Below, piece after piece: positions 17,412-25,024 of a stretch of 43,518 bases of DNA. The notes beneath the pieces are model-generated. The model searched no databases and had not been told where the DNA came from. It worked only from the letters and a program-made list of their open reading frames with translations. This DNA comes from an uncultured Porphyromonadaceae bacterium (lineage in GTDB: Bacteria; Bacteroidota; Bacteroidia; Bacteroidales; Muribaculaceae), in assembly GCA_947175265.1 (NCBI GenBank), contig CAMWMD010000024.1, positions 1-43,518 on the forward strand. The letters run 5' to 3'. The position numbers and the translations under genes are program-made. Positions within the stretch are counted from its first letter, which is position 1, and every line of letters starts with the position of its first letter.

Positions 17412-17446
17412 TTTGTTGCCCCCCTCAGATTTTTTCATTATTTTTG
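17412..17446 (+). promoter_or_regulatory. Probable sufB promoter
   Basis: TTGTTG ending at 17418, 20-bp spacer, TATTTTTG (17439-17446), matching TAnnTTTG. It leaves a leader of about 60 nt before the sufB ATG. Confidence 0.5.
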
Positions 17447-17511
17447 TAAAAGATTTATCTATTTCGTCAACAACTGCGAACGGTAAGGAAATCGCATTTG
17501 TTTTATAGGAT

Positions 17512-19095
17512 ATGGAAAACAAGAGAACAGACACCGAGAGGCAGGAGAATATTACCGCTGCGCAACAGAAGGCAGTGGAGGGGTTTGATGCGGCTGCCGC
17601 AGCCGTATCGGAGACTTTGGGCAAGGAGGCAGGCCTTGACATCGGGGGCCCTTCAGACAGTGAGAAGGTTATTCAGGAGGCTACTTCCTCCGAATATAAA
17701 TATGGCTTTACAAGCGATATCGAGACCGATATTGTCCCTCCCGGTCTAAACGAGGAGGTGGTGAGGTATATCTCAAAGGTCAAGGGGGAGCCTGAATGGT
17801 TGCTCGATTTCCGCCTCAAGGCTTTCAGATATTGGCAGACACTCACCATGCCTGACTGGGCGCATCTCAAAATCCCTGAAATCGATTTCCAGGCGATATC
17901 CTATTATGCCGCTCCCAAGAAGAAGGAACTCAAGAAGAGTCTCGATGAGGTGGATCCCGAACTCATCAAGACTTTCAACCGGCTTGGCATATCCCTTGAG
18001 GAGCAGAAGCAACTTGCCGGCGTCGCCGTGGATGCGGTGATGGATTCCGTCAGCGTCAAGACCACACATAGGGAGAAACTGGCCGAACTCGGCGTCATAT
18101 TCTGTTCTTTCTCCGAAGCCGTCAAGGATTATCCCGATCTTGTGAAGAAGTATCTCGGAAGTGTGGTAGGTTACCGCGACAATTTCTTTGCCGCCCTCAA
18201 CTCGGCGGTATTCTCCGACGGTTCGTTTGTCTACATACCGAAGGGTGTGCGCTGTCCCATGGAACTCAGCACCTATTTCCGCATCAACGCCTCCGGTACG
18301 GGGCAGTTCGAGCGTACGCTGATTGTGGCTGATGATGATGCCTACGTCAGTTATCTCGAGGGATGCACCGCACCTATGCGTGATGAGAACCAACTCCATG
18401 CTGCAATCGTAGAGATTGTCTGCGAGGAGAGGAGCGAGGTGAAATACAGCACCGTCCAGAACTGGTATGCCGGTGATAAGGACGGCAAGGGGGGTATCTA
18501 CAATTTTGTGACAAAGCGGGGACTCTGCCGTGGTCACCGTTCCAAAATATCATGGACTCAGGTGGAGACAGGCTCCGCCATAACATGGAAATATCCTTCA
18601 TGTATCCTCAAGGGTGATGAGAGCGTAGGGGAGTTCTATTCCGTTGCCGTCACCAACAATTACCAGCAGGCCGACACAGGCACGAAGATGATACACTTAG
18701 GGCGTAATTCCAGAAGTACGATCGTCAGCAAGGGTATCTCGGCAGGTAAAAGCCAGAATTCCTACCGCGGTCTCGTGAGGGTCGCTGAGAAAGCCTCGGG
18801 ATGCCGCAACTATACCCAATGTGATTCCCTGCTCATGGGCAATCAGTGTGGCGCCCATACATTCCCTTATATCGACGTAAGGAACTCCAGCAGTACGGTG
18901 GAGCATGAGGCTACGACATCAAAAATCAATGAGGAACAGTTGTTCTATTGCCGCCAGAGGGGAATACCGGCCGAGGAGGCCGTGGCCCTCATCGTGAACG
19001 GCTATGCCAAGGAAGTGATGAACAAACTTCCGATGGAATTTGCCGTTGAAGCCCAGAAACTTCTGCAAATCACCCTGGAAGGGAGTGTGGGGTAG
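17512..19095 (+). CDS. sufB: Fe-S cluster assembly scaffold protein SufB
   Basis: A 527-aa protein, about 40 residues longer than usual SufB because of an N-terminal charged and Ala-rich extension (about 1-48). From [20 protein letters not shown] onward the family is unmistakable: [16 protein letters not shown] region, [56 protein letters not shown] and [27 protein letters not shown] (the late Cys of the SufB/SufD interface). It acts in the cytosol with SufC and SufD to build Fe-S clusters. SufC, SufD and SufS, normally next in the operon, are not in this window; the downstream neighbour is instead a heptamer array and an unrelated small gene. The stop TAG is inside that array. Confidence 0.93.
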   Translation: MENKRTDTERQENITAAQQKAVEGFDAAAAAVSETLGKEAGLDIGGPSDSEKVIQEATSSEYKYGFTSDIETDIVPPGLNEEVVRYISKVKGEPEWLLDFRLKAFRYWQTLTMPDWAHLKIPEIDFQAISYYAAPKKKELKKSLDEVDPELIKTFNRLGISLEEQKQLAGVAVDAVMDSVSVKTTHREKLAELGVIFCSFSEAVKDYPDLVKKYLGSVVGYRDNFFAALNSAVFSDGSFVYIPKGVRCPMELSTYFRINASGTGQFERTLIVADDDAYVSYLEGCTAPMRDENQLHAAIVEIVCEERSEVKYSTVQNWYAGDKDGKGGIYNFVTKRGLCRGHRSKISWTQVETGSAITWKYPSCILKGDESVGEFYSVAVTNNYQQADTGTKMIHLGRNSRSTIVSKGISAGKSQNSYRGLVRVAEKASGCRNYTQCDSLLMGNQCGAHTFPYIDVRNSSSTVEHEATTSKINEEQLFYCRQRGIPAEEAVALIVNGYAKEVMNKLPMEFAVEAQKLLQITLEGSVG

Positions 19096-19140
19096 GCTCA
19101 AGGCTCAAGGCTCGAGGCTCAAGGCTCAAGGAGTTAGATA
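19092..19140. repeat. Heptamer tandem array, CAAGGCT type (R1), left arm
   Basis: Seven consecutive 7-bp units: GTAGGCT, CAAGGCT, CAAGGCT, CGAGGCT, CAAGGCT, CAAGGAG, TTAGATA. The first contains the sufB stop TAG (19093-19095). Together with the inverted array at 19560 it brackets the small four-helix-bundle gene. Confidence 0.9.
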
Positions 19141-19175
19141 GTTAGAAGTGTGATTTGCAAGCGACATTCATTATA

Positions 19176-19547
19176 ATGAATAAAAGTAATTTTAAAGAAT
19201 TGAAGGTGTGGCAGAAGTCGATGGAGTTAGTGGTGGCAGTTTATGCTCTGCTAAAATATCTTCCAAAAGAGGAGATGTATGGGCTTTCAGATCAAATTAG
19301 AAGATCTGTAGTGTCGATTCCTTCAAATATTGCAGAAGGCCATGGAAGAGAAACTGACAAAGAATTTATAAGATTCCTTACAATCTCACGAGGTTCCGTT
19401 TTTGAATTGGAGACACAGTTGGAAATTTGTTTTCGCTTGGGTTATCTTACTCCTCCACAATTTAATGAGCCAGTAGAAAAAATTAAAGAAGTAAGAAAGA
19501 TGTTAAATGGTCTGATTGCTTATCGTGAGAGGCAAGACAAATTCTAA
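19176..19547 (+). CDS. Four-helix-bundle protein (S23 / 23S rRNA intervening-sequence protein family)
   Basis: A 123-aa all-helical protein. The segment FKELKVWQKSMELVVAVYAL followed by YGLSDQIRRSVVSIPSNIAEGHGR is the signature of the TIGR02436/S23 family, first seen encoded within 23S rRNA intervening sequences and widespread as stand-alone genes in Bacteroidetes. The biochemical function is unknown; a pentameric helical bundle is known for the family. ATG at 19176 (MNKSNFKELKVW) is preferred over an upstream TTG at 19155 because the family begins there. The gene is flanked by inverted heptamer arrays (19092 and 19560), a cassette-like setting, and is more AT-rich than sufB and phoH on either side. 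Confidence 0.88.
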   Translation: MNKSNFKELKVWQKSMELVVAVYALLKYLPKEEMYGLSDQIRRSVVSIPSNIAEGHGRETDKEFIRFLTISRGSVFELETQLEICFRLGYLTPPQFNEPVEKIKEVRKMLNGLIAYRERQDKF

Positions 19548-19559
19548 TATTTAATCAAA

Positions 19560-19601
19560 AACCTTAAGCCTCGAGCCTTGAGCCTCGAACCTCGAACCTA
19601 A
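19560..19601. repeat. Heptamer tandem array (R1), right arm, inverted
   Basis: Six 7-bp units AACCTTA, AGCCTCG, AGCCTTG, AGCCTCG, AACCTCG, AACCTAA, the reverse-complement orientation of the array at 19092. CCT is invariant. It ends in CCTAAAGAA, as the array at 24962 does, six bases before the phoH ATG. Confidence 0.9.
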
Positions 19602-19607
19602 AGAACT

Positions 19608-20579
19608 ATGAACGAAAGAATAGTAATAATCGACCGGGTTGACCCGCAGACTTTCTACGGCGTCAACAACAATAATATAAATCTTATCCGCAATCTCTTC
19701 CCGAAATTGCGCATGGCCGCACGTGGCAATGTCATCAAGGTGATTGGTGAGGAAGGGGAGACCGCGGAATTTGAGAAGAAAGTCAAGGCTATCGAAAATT
19801 ATGCCGCTACCTATAACAAACTTTCCGAAGACGTCATCATAGATATCGTCAAGGGTGAACCTCCGAAGCCTGTAAACTCGGAGGGGGTGATAATTTTCGG
19901 ACAGTCGGGACGCCCTATCGCACCTCGCAACGCTAATCAGGCGAAGATGGTGCGCAGTTTCGCGCATAATGACCTCACCTTCGCGCTTGGACCGGCCGGA
20001 ACCGGCAAAACCTACATTGCCATTGCCCTTGCTGTGGCGGCCTTGAAGAACAAGACCTGCAAGCGCATCATCCTTTCTCGTCCGGCTGTCGAGGCCGGTG
20101 AGAAGTTGGGATTCCTCCCCGGTGACATGAAGGATAAGATCGACCCCTATCTGCGCCCGCTTTACGATGCTCTGGAGGATATGATTCCGCAACTGAAACT
20201 TAAGGAGTATATGGAAAACGATACCATTCAGATTGCTCCGCTTGCTTTCATGCGCGGACGTACGCTGAATGATGCCGTCATTATACTTGATGAGGCGCAG
20301 AATACCACAAAGCACCAGATGAAGATGTTCCTGACTCGTTTGGGTGTCAACAGCCGCATGATAATTACCGGAGACGCCACACAGATCGACCTCCCGCGTA
20401 CCGTGCAGAGCGGTCTGCTGCAGGCTTTGAAGATTCTGAGGGGTGTCGACGGAATCGGCATCATAGAATACGGCAAGAAGGATATCGTGCGTCATCCTCT
20501 TGTGCAGCGCATAGTGGATGCATACGAAGCCCGAGAAAAGAAGGTGGACGAAGAATTCCAGGAAAACCTACCTAATTAG
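19608..20579 (+). CDS. phoH: PhoH-family ATPase
   Basis: A 323-aa protein of normal PhoH length. Walker A is GPAGTGKT (128-135), Walker B is VIILDEAQN (about 223-231), and RPAVEAGEKLGFLPGD plus RMIITGDATQIDLPR are diagnostic of the family. PhoH proteins are cytosolic P-loop NTPases of superfamily-1-helicase type, linked to RNA metabolism and phosphate stress in some bacteria; the exact role is unsettled. The start ATG lies just after the inverted heptamer array, which therefore occupies its ribosome-binding region. The stop TAG (20577-20579) is inside the next heptamer array. Confidence 0.92.
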   Translation: MNERIVIIDRVDPQTFYGVNNNNINLIRNLFPKLRMAARGNVIKVIGEEGETAEFEKKVKAIENYAATYNKLSEDVIIDIVKGEPPKPVNSEGVIIFGQSGRPIAPRNANQAKMVRSFAHNDLTFALGPAGTGKTYIAIALAVAALKNKTCKRIILSRPAVEAGEKLGFLPGDMKDKIDPYLRPLYDALEDMIPQLKLKEYMENDTIQIAPLAFMRGRTLNDAVIILDEAQNTTKHQMKMFLTRLGVNSRMIITGDATQIDLPRTVQSGLLQALKILRGVDGIGIIEYGKKDIVRHPLVQRIVDAYEAREKKVDEEFQENLPN

Positions 20580-20603
20580 GCTTTAGGCTTTAGGTATTAG
20601 GAA
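20576..20603. repeat. Heptamer array TTAGGCT (R1) overlapping the phoH stop
   Basis: Four 7-bp units TTAGGCT, TTAGGCT, TTAGGTA, TTAGGAA with AGG invariant. The first contains the phoH stop TAG. Confidence 0.8.
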
Positions 20604-20613
20604 GTATAAGAAT

Positions 20614-20660
20614 TATAAATCTTATAAAATGTATAAATCTTATGAGTTTTATGGATTCTT
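20614..20660. repeat. Nonamer array ATAAATCTT (R2)
   Basis: Five 9-bp units in a row: ATAAATCTT, ATAAAATGT, ATAAATCTT, ATGAGTTTT, ATGGATTCT(T). The same nonamer occurs at 24934-24962 and in degenerate form at 361-414. Confidence 0.75.
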
Positions 20661-20695
20661 AATTTCCAATTTCCAATTTTCAATTTTCAATTTAC
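20661..20695. repeat. Heptamer array AATTTTC (R3) before the Smr gene
   Basis: Five 7-bp units AATTTCC, AATTTCC, AATTTTC, AATTTTC, AATTTAC, the reverse complement of the AAATTGA runs at 17369 and 21863. It ends 10 bp before the ATG at 20706, so the whole gap between phoH and the Smr gene is three consecutive arrays. Confidence 0.8.
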
Positions 20696-20705
20696 AAAAA
20701 ATGTT

Positions 20706-21869
20706 ATGGCCAAAATAGGAGATACCGTCCGCTTCCTCAATTCAATCGGAGGCGGCAAGATTACGAAGATAGAGGGGAAGATGGCTTTCGTGGAGGATGA
20801 GGATGGTTTCGAGACCCCTATCCTCCTGAAGGAGGTGGTCGTGGTGTTACCGGCAGGTCACGACCAGGAGAAGAAGAAACCCGGGCGGTTGATGTTTGAT
20901 CAGGAAGCATACGACGAGGGTAAGAAACCGACTCCGGCACCTGTGAAAGAGAAAAAGAAGGAGGCAGAGTTGCCCAAGCCGCAGAAAGCCGTCTTTGCCG
21001 AGGAGACAAAACATGGCGAACGGTTGAACATCACCCTCGCTTTCGAGCCGTCAAACGTCAAGGCGCTTGATAAGTCGGAATTTACGGCGGTGTTGGTCAA
21101 CGATTCCAATTATTGGCTCGATTTCACACTCTTGCGCCGCAGTGAGGAGGAGAGAGGATGGACTGTGGTAAACGTCGGGACGGTGGAACCCAACGAACTG
21201 CTTGACCTCGTGACACTCACCCATGCCACATTGCCCGATTACGAACGTGTAGCTTTCCAATGCGTAGCCTATAAAAAGAATAAGACTTTCACTCTCCAGC
21301 CTCCGGTGAGTGTGGCCCATAAACTGGATCTTACCAAATTCCATAAGTTCCATTGCTTCCGACCGGGGATATATTTTGAGGATCCCGTGATTGAGATTCC
21401 CTTGGTTGAGAACGGTGTGGCGATAAAGCCGCTTGAGGTCTCGGCTGTGGCTTTGGCTGAATCGCTTTCCGGGAAAGGGGAGCCTGTTGGTAAGGATGCG
21501 GCAAAGGAATTGTCGAAGAAATTCAAGGTTGATGCCGAAAAGAGGAAGAAGAGCATGGATCCGGCGTCTAATCCTTACAAGGTGCTTCCTCTGATAGAGG
21601 TGGATCTTCACATCGGGGAACTTACAGACTCTCTCGTCGGCATGGAGCCCAAGGATATGCTTGAGATGCAGTTGGCGAAGGTGAGGAAAGTAATGGAGAG
21701 CAATAAGCAGCGTAAGGGGCAGAAGATTGTATTCATACATGGCAAAGGGGAGGGTGTTCTCCGCAAGGCTGTCCTTGAATTACTGAAGAAGGAATATCCG
21801 AAAGCGGAAATTCAGGATGCCTCATTCCGCGAATACGGCTTCGGAGCAAGTCTCATCACAATAAATTGA
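20706..21869 (+). CDS. DUF2027 and Smr-domain protein
   Basis: A 387-aa protein of a Bacteroidetes-typical architecture. The N-terminus (1-50; GDTVRFLNSIGGGKITKIEGKMAFVEDEDGFETPIL) is a small KOW/SH3-like barrel; the centre (about 100-270) is the DUF2027 domain; the C-terminus (about 295-387) is an Smr domain with VDLHIGEL and the signature IHGKGEGVLR followed by YGFGASLITIN. Smr domains occur at the end of MutS2 and as stand-alone nucleases that act on branched DNA or on mRNA in stalled translation. No MutS ATPase part is present. Cellular role not known. Its stop overlaps an AAATTGA run that also carries the next start codon. Confidence 0.88.
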   Translation: MAKIGDTVRFLNSIGGGKITKIEGKMAFVEDEDGFETPILLKEVVVVLPAGHDQEKKKPGRLMFDQEAYDEGKKPTPAPVKEKKKEAELPKPQKAVFAEETKHGERLNITLAFEPSNVKALDKSEFTAVLVNDSNYWLDFTLLRRSEEERGWTVVNVGTVEPNELLDLVTLTHATLPDYERVAFQCVAYKKNKTFTLQPPVSVAHKLDLTKFHKFHCFRPGIYFEDPVIEIPLVENGVAIKPLEVSAVALAESLSGKGEPVGKDAAKELSKKFKVDAEKRKKSMDPASNPYKVLPLIEVDLHIGELTDSLVGMEPKDMLEMQLAKVRKVMESNKQRKGQKIVFIHGKGEGVLRKAVLELLKKEYPKAEIQDASFREYGFGASLITIN

Positions 21870-21883
21870 AAATTGAAAATGGA
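21863..21883. repeat. AAATTGA heptamers (R3) joining stop and start codons
   Basis: AAATTGA, AAATTGA, AAATGGA. TGA at 21867-21869 ends the Smr gene and ATG at 21879 starts the next, so the three units form the whole junction. Confidence 0.6.
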
Positions 21884-22310
21884 AAAGTGGTGGAGTTATC
21901 CTTGCGTTAGCGATAACGGAATGACAATAATCGTGACGGGGCATGACGGGATGGATAAATTCCGTGAGAGCGGAAAGTACCGTTACCGGATTGATGTGAC
22001 CTGGAAATACAACGCTCTTCCTGACGGGATGCCCGAAGAGGAGGATGCTCGTCTTATGGAGGAGGTGACAGATGCTCTGACAGAGGCTTTAAAAAAGGAT
22101 AAGGTCGCTGTCATGACGGGGATTTACACGGGAGACGGCAGCCGCGATTGGGTGCTCTATACGAAGAATCTCAAAATCTTCTCGATAGTCTTCAATAAGG
22201 CTCTTGAGCAATTGCCTGCAATTCCGTTTCTCATAGAGGCGGAGGAAGACCCGGATTGGGAGGAATACACTCACATGAGGGAGGAAACATATATACCTGA
22301 CGAAGAATAA
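21879..22310 (+). CDS. DUF695-like small protein
   Basis: A 143-aa acidic cytosolic protein without signal or membrane segments. VMTGIYTGDGSRDWVLYTKN (about 78-97) and FLIEAEEDPDWEEY (about 117-130) match the pattern of DUF695 proteins, whose function is unknown. ATG 21879 (MEKWWSYPC) is preferred to the TTG at 21873, because the latter lies in the repeat. It is 9 bp downstream of the Smr gene and probably cotranscribed with it. Confidence 0.75.
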   Translation: MEKWWSYPCVSDNGMTIIVTGHDGMDKFRESGKYRYRIDVTWKYNALPDGMPEEEDARLMEEVTDALTEALKKDKVAVMTGIYTGDGSRDWVLYTKNLKIFSIVFNKALEQLPAIPFLIEAEEDPDWEEYTHMREETYIPDEE

Positions 22311-22339
22311 ATCTTTTATTAATAAAAACTTTAAAATCT

Positions 22340-24763
22340 ATGGTTAAAAACTATCTGACTTTATGGATGATGCTTTTGGCTACCGTGCTTGGAATCGGCA
22401 CAGCCAAAGCCGAAGGTCTAAGTGTCGAACTCTCATCATCATGGGGCTCGAATATCGTGCGTCTTGATAAAGAGGTGAAATTCAGAGCACAGGCCAATCA
22501 GGAAGCTGATATTCGCATCACAGTGAACGACACTGAAATATTGAATCAGAATGCAGTCGCGGCTAATACAAGAGTAGAGGGAGTGTATACATTCTCAACG
22601 ACGGGTGATTTCACGGTGACAGCATACGCAACAGCAAACGGTGAGACTGTCAGCAGCACAGCCTTCTATTGCGTGCCTACACCCTCACAGCCGGCCGCTT
22701 CACAGACAGTACCCCCTATGGGTGCATTCCGTAATTCCGACGGCACGGTGACATTCTGTTTCGCAGCACCGGAGAAAGAGACCGTACTTCTTGTCGGTTC
22801 ATGGAATGATTATAAGGTCGCTCAGGCTTCCGTGATGGATTATGTCGATGGTCCGGCCGACGGTCAAGGCTCATACCGTTATTTCACCAAGACTGTAAGC
22901 GGTGTGCCTGTAAACGAGCCGGTACTTTACTATTACATGGTCAACAACGGCACATCCTACAAGAATGTGGGCGACCCCTACGCACGTCTTGTGCTCGACC
23001 CCAACAACGACAAATGGATATCTCCCGAGGTTTATCCCGACATGCCCGCATATCCCACGGATAAGGTGAATAACGTATGTCTGGCTGTATTTCAGGATAA
23101 TTTCGGTGAATACGAATGGAAAGTAAAGGATTTCAAGGGCGCTCCGAAGGATGACCTCGTAATCTACGAACTCCTTTTCCGCGATTTCACAGGCACTGAG
23201 GGTAAGGCTCTCGGTAACGGCACGGTGCGTCTGGCAATCGAGAAGATACCTTATCTCAAATCGCTTGGCATCAATGCAGTGGAACTTCTTCCTATCAATG
23301 AATTTGATGGAAATCTCTCGTGGGGCTATAATCCCAATTTCTATTTTGCAATAGACAAGGCTTACGGCACCGCACAGGACTATAAGGAATTTATCGATAT
23401 CTGCCATGAAAACGGCATAGCCGTCATTCTCGACGTGGTATTCAACCAAAGCGCTGGTCTTCATCCCTGGTATCAGCTTTATGCGGCAAACAGTAATCCT
23501 TTCTATAATCAGACCGCTCCCCACGCATATAGCGTACTCAACGACTGGAAGCAGGAGTATCCTCTGGTTCAGCAGCAGTGGCACGACATGCTGAAATACT
23601 GGCTGACGGAGTATAAGGTAGACGGTTTCCGCTTCGACCTCGTGAAAGGTCTTGGCGACAACAGTTCATACGCCGGTACAGGTAGCTTAGAGACGCGCAC
23701 AAACAGGTTCAATCAGAGCCGGGTCGACCGTATGAAGCGTCTGCATGACGCTATGCGCGAAGTGAATCCCGATGCCTATTTCATCAATGAACTTCTCGGG
23801 GACGCCAAGGAGGAGAATGAGATGGCAACCGATGGCGAACTCAACTGGTTTAACAATAACTATAACGGTTGTGAGTTTGCCATGGGCTGGAAGAGCAATC
23901 TTAACACAATGTGGGCCAAAAAAGCAAGCCGCACTGTAGGCTCCACCGTATCTTACCTTGAAAGCCATGATGAGGAACGTCTGGCCTACAAGCAGGATCA
24001 ATGGGGTGCAACGGGTATCAAAGGTAATCGTGAGAATTCCTGTTTCCGCCTTGCCGGGGCTGCCGTACAGATGCTTATGACCCCGGGTTCGCACATGATA
24101 TGGCAATTCTCTGAGATGGGTAATGCTCAGACTACTAAGACAAAGGATGGAGGTAATGACACAGGTAACAAGATAGTGGACTGGGCTCTCATGGATAATC
24201 CCTATAATGGTGGTCTCGTTGACCGTTATCGTGAATTGATCCATATCCGTCTTGCGAACCCCGAACTATTCGGGCCGGATGCAGACTACAGCCTCAATTT
24301 CAATTCACCGACCACTCCTAAGACTTTGCTGACGGCTACGTCTTTTATAGAGGATAAGGAGATTCATGTTTTCATCAATTCAAGTGTAAACACTGAATTG
24401 TCAGCCACGGCTTCCTTCCGCAGCGGTAATGCTTCAGATTATCAGATACTCTCCAAGTGGGGTGCTTCTGATCCGGTGATTGACTATGCCAACAAGACTG
24501 TGACTCTGCCTGCCAACGGTTATGTGGTAATCGCAAACAAGAGTGTAGATGCGAGTGTCGGCAGTGTTATCGATGACAAAGCCTCCTGGAGTGTCTACAG
24601 CAATAGTGGCTCTCTGAATGTAGTTAATGCCTCTTCTCCTGTTGAGATATGGAATATAGCCGGTATGAAGGTTGCTGAAGGAGAAGGAGATTTCAACGTA
24701 GCATTGCCTTCCGGTCTCTATATCGTAAGATGCGGAGGCAAGAGTGTGAAGGTGAGGAATTGA
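22340..24763 (+). CDS. Secreted GH13 alpha-amylase-family enzyme with C-terminal sorting-type domain
   Basis: An 807-aa exported enzyme. Signal peptide to about residue 24 (GTAKA-EGLS), an N-terminal immunoglobulin-like region (25-125), a CBM48/E-set-like module (about 130-235; VLLVGSWNDYKVAQ), then the GH13 barrel (about 265-620). Catalytic regions: VILDVVFNQSAG (region I), VDGFRFDLVKG with nucleophile Asp 433, FINELLGDA with acid/base Glu 484, and YLESHDEERL with Asp 544. The usual region I NH reads NQ here. The C-terminal about 75 residues (VEIWNIAGMKVAEGEGDFN, GLYIVRCGGKSVKVRN) match Bacteroidetes type IX sorting domains. It should cut alpha-1,4-glucans outside the cell, a plausible partner of the sus-like operon at 5419, though not cotranscribed with it. 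Confidence 0.88.
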   Translation: MVKNYLTLWMMLLATVLGIGTAKAEGLSVELSSSWGSNIVRLDKEVKFRAQANQEADIRITVNDTEILNQNAVAANTRVEGVYTFSTTGDFTVTAYATANGETVSSTAFYCVPTPSQPAASQTVPPMGAFRNSDGTVTFCFAAPEKETVLLVGSWNDYKVAQASVMDYVDGPADGQGSYRYFTKTVSGVPVNEPVLYYYMVNNGTSYKNVGDPYARLVLDPNNDKWISPEVYPDMPAYPTDKVNNVCLAVFQDNFGEYEWKVKDFKGAPKDDLVIYELLFRDFTGTEGKALGNGTVRLAIEKIPYLKSLGINAVELLPINEFDGNLSWGYNPNFYFAIDKAYGTAQDYKEFIDICHENGIAVILDVVFNQSAGLHPWYQLYAANSNPFYNQTAPHAYSVLNDWKQEYPLVQQQWHDMLKYWLTEYKVDGFRFDLVKGLGDNSSYAGTGSLETRTNRFNQSRVDRMKRLHDAMREVNPDAYFINELLGDAKEENEMATDGELNWFNNNYNGCEFAMGWKSNLNTMWAKKASRTVGSTVSYLESHDEERLAYKQDQWGATGIKGNRENSCFRLAGAAVQMLMTPGSHMIWQFSEMGNAQTTKTKDGGNDTGNKIVDWALMDNPYNGGLVDRYRELIHIRLANPELFGPDADYSLNFNSPTTPKTLLTATSFIEDKEIHVFINSSVNTELSATASFRSGNASDYQILSKWGASDPVIDYANKTVTLPANGYVVIANKSVDASVGSVIDDKASWSVYSNSGSLNVVNASSPVEIWNIAGMKVAEGEGDFNVALPSGLYIVRCGGKSVKVRN

Positions 24764-24771
24764 GGCTTTCT

Positions 24772-24883
24772 TTAGGCTCGAGGCACAAGGCACGAGGCAC
24801 GAGGCATTAGGCTCAAGGTTCAAGGCTCAAGGCTCAAGGCTCGAGGCTCAAGGCTCAAGGCATTAGGCTCGAGGTTCAAGGCT
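24772..24883. repeat. Sixteen-unit heptamer array (R1), the longest in the window
   Basis: Exactly 16 consecutive 7-bp units, from TTAGGCT to CAAGGCT, including CGAGGCA, CAAGGCA, CAAGGTT and CGAGGCT variants, with no indel over 112 bp. AGG at positions 3-5 never varies while positions 1, 2, 6 and 7 do. It starts 9 bp after the amylase stop. Confidence 0.95.
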
Positions 24884-24895
24884 TATATGAGATTC

Positions 24896-24926
24896 AAAAG
24901 GGCGCGATGATTCGCGCCCTTTTTTG
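24896..24926. terminator. Bidirectional terminator after the amylase gene
   Basis: Stem AAAAGGGCGCGA (24896-24907 region) with TCGCGCCCTTTT, 3-4-nt loop, T-run on the plus strand and A-run at its 5' side. It lies between opposed heptamer arrays in a convergent gene gap. Confidence 0.9.
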
Positions 24927-24933
24927 CTCTTAT

Positions 24934-24962
24934 GAATCTTACAAATCTTATAAATCTTATTG
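24934..24962. repeat. Nonamer array ATGAATCTT/ACAAATCTT/ATAAATCTT (R2)
   Basis: Three 9-bp units followed by AT, identical in type to 20614-20660. Confidence 0.8.
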
Positions 24963-25017
24963 CCCTCGCGCCTCGCGCCTCGCGCCTTGAGCCTTGAGCC
25001 TCGCGCCTTGAGCCTAA
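24962..25017. repeat. Eight-unit heptamer array (R1), inverted arm
   Basis: Units GCCCTCG, CGCCTCG, CGCCTCG, CGCCTTG, AGCCTTG, AGCCTCG, CGCCTTG, AGCCTAA: reverse orientation to the array at 24772, CCT invariant, ending CCTAAAGAA 7 bp from the stop of the next (minus) gene. Confidence 0.93.
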
Positions 25018-25024
25018 AGAAATC

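Noticed and set aside
17773..18537. Minus-strand frame of 254 codons opposite sufB
   Set aside because: Antisense shadow of a highly conserved gene.
1..25017. CRISPR array
   Set aside because: The repeats are 7 or 9 bp and directly adjacent with no unique spacers; no cas genes are present.
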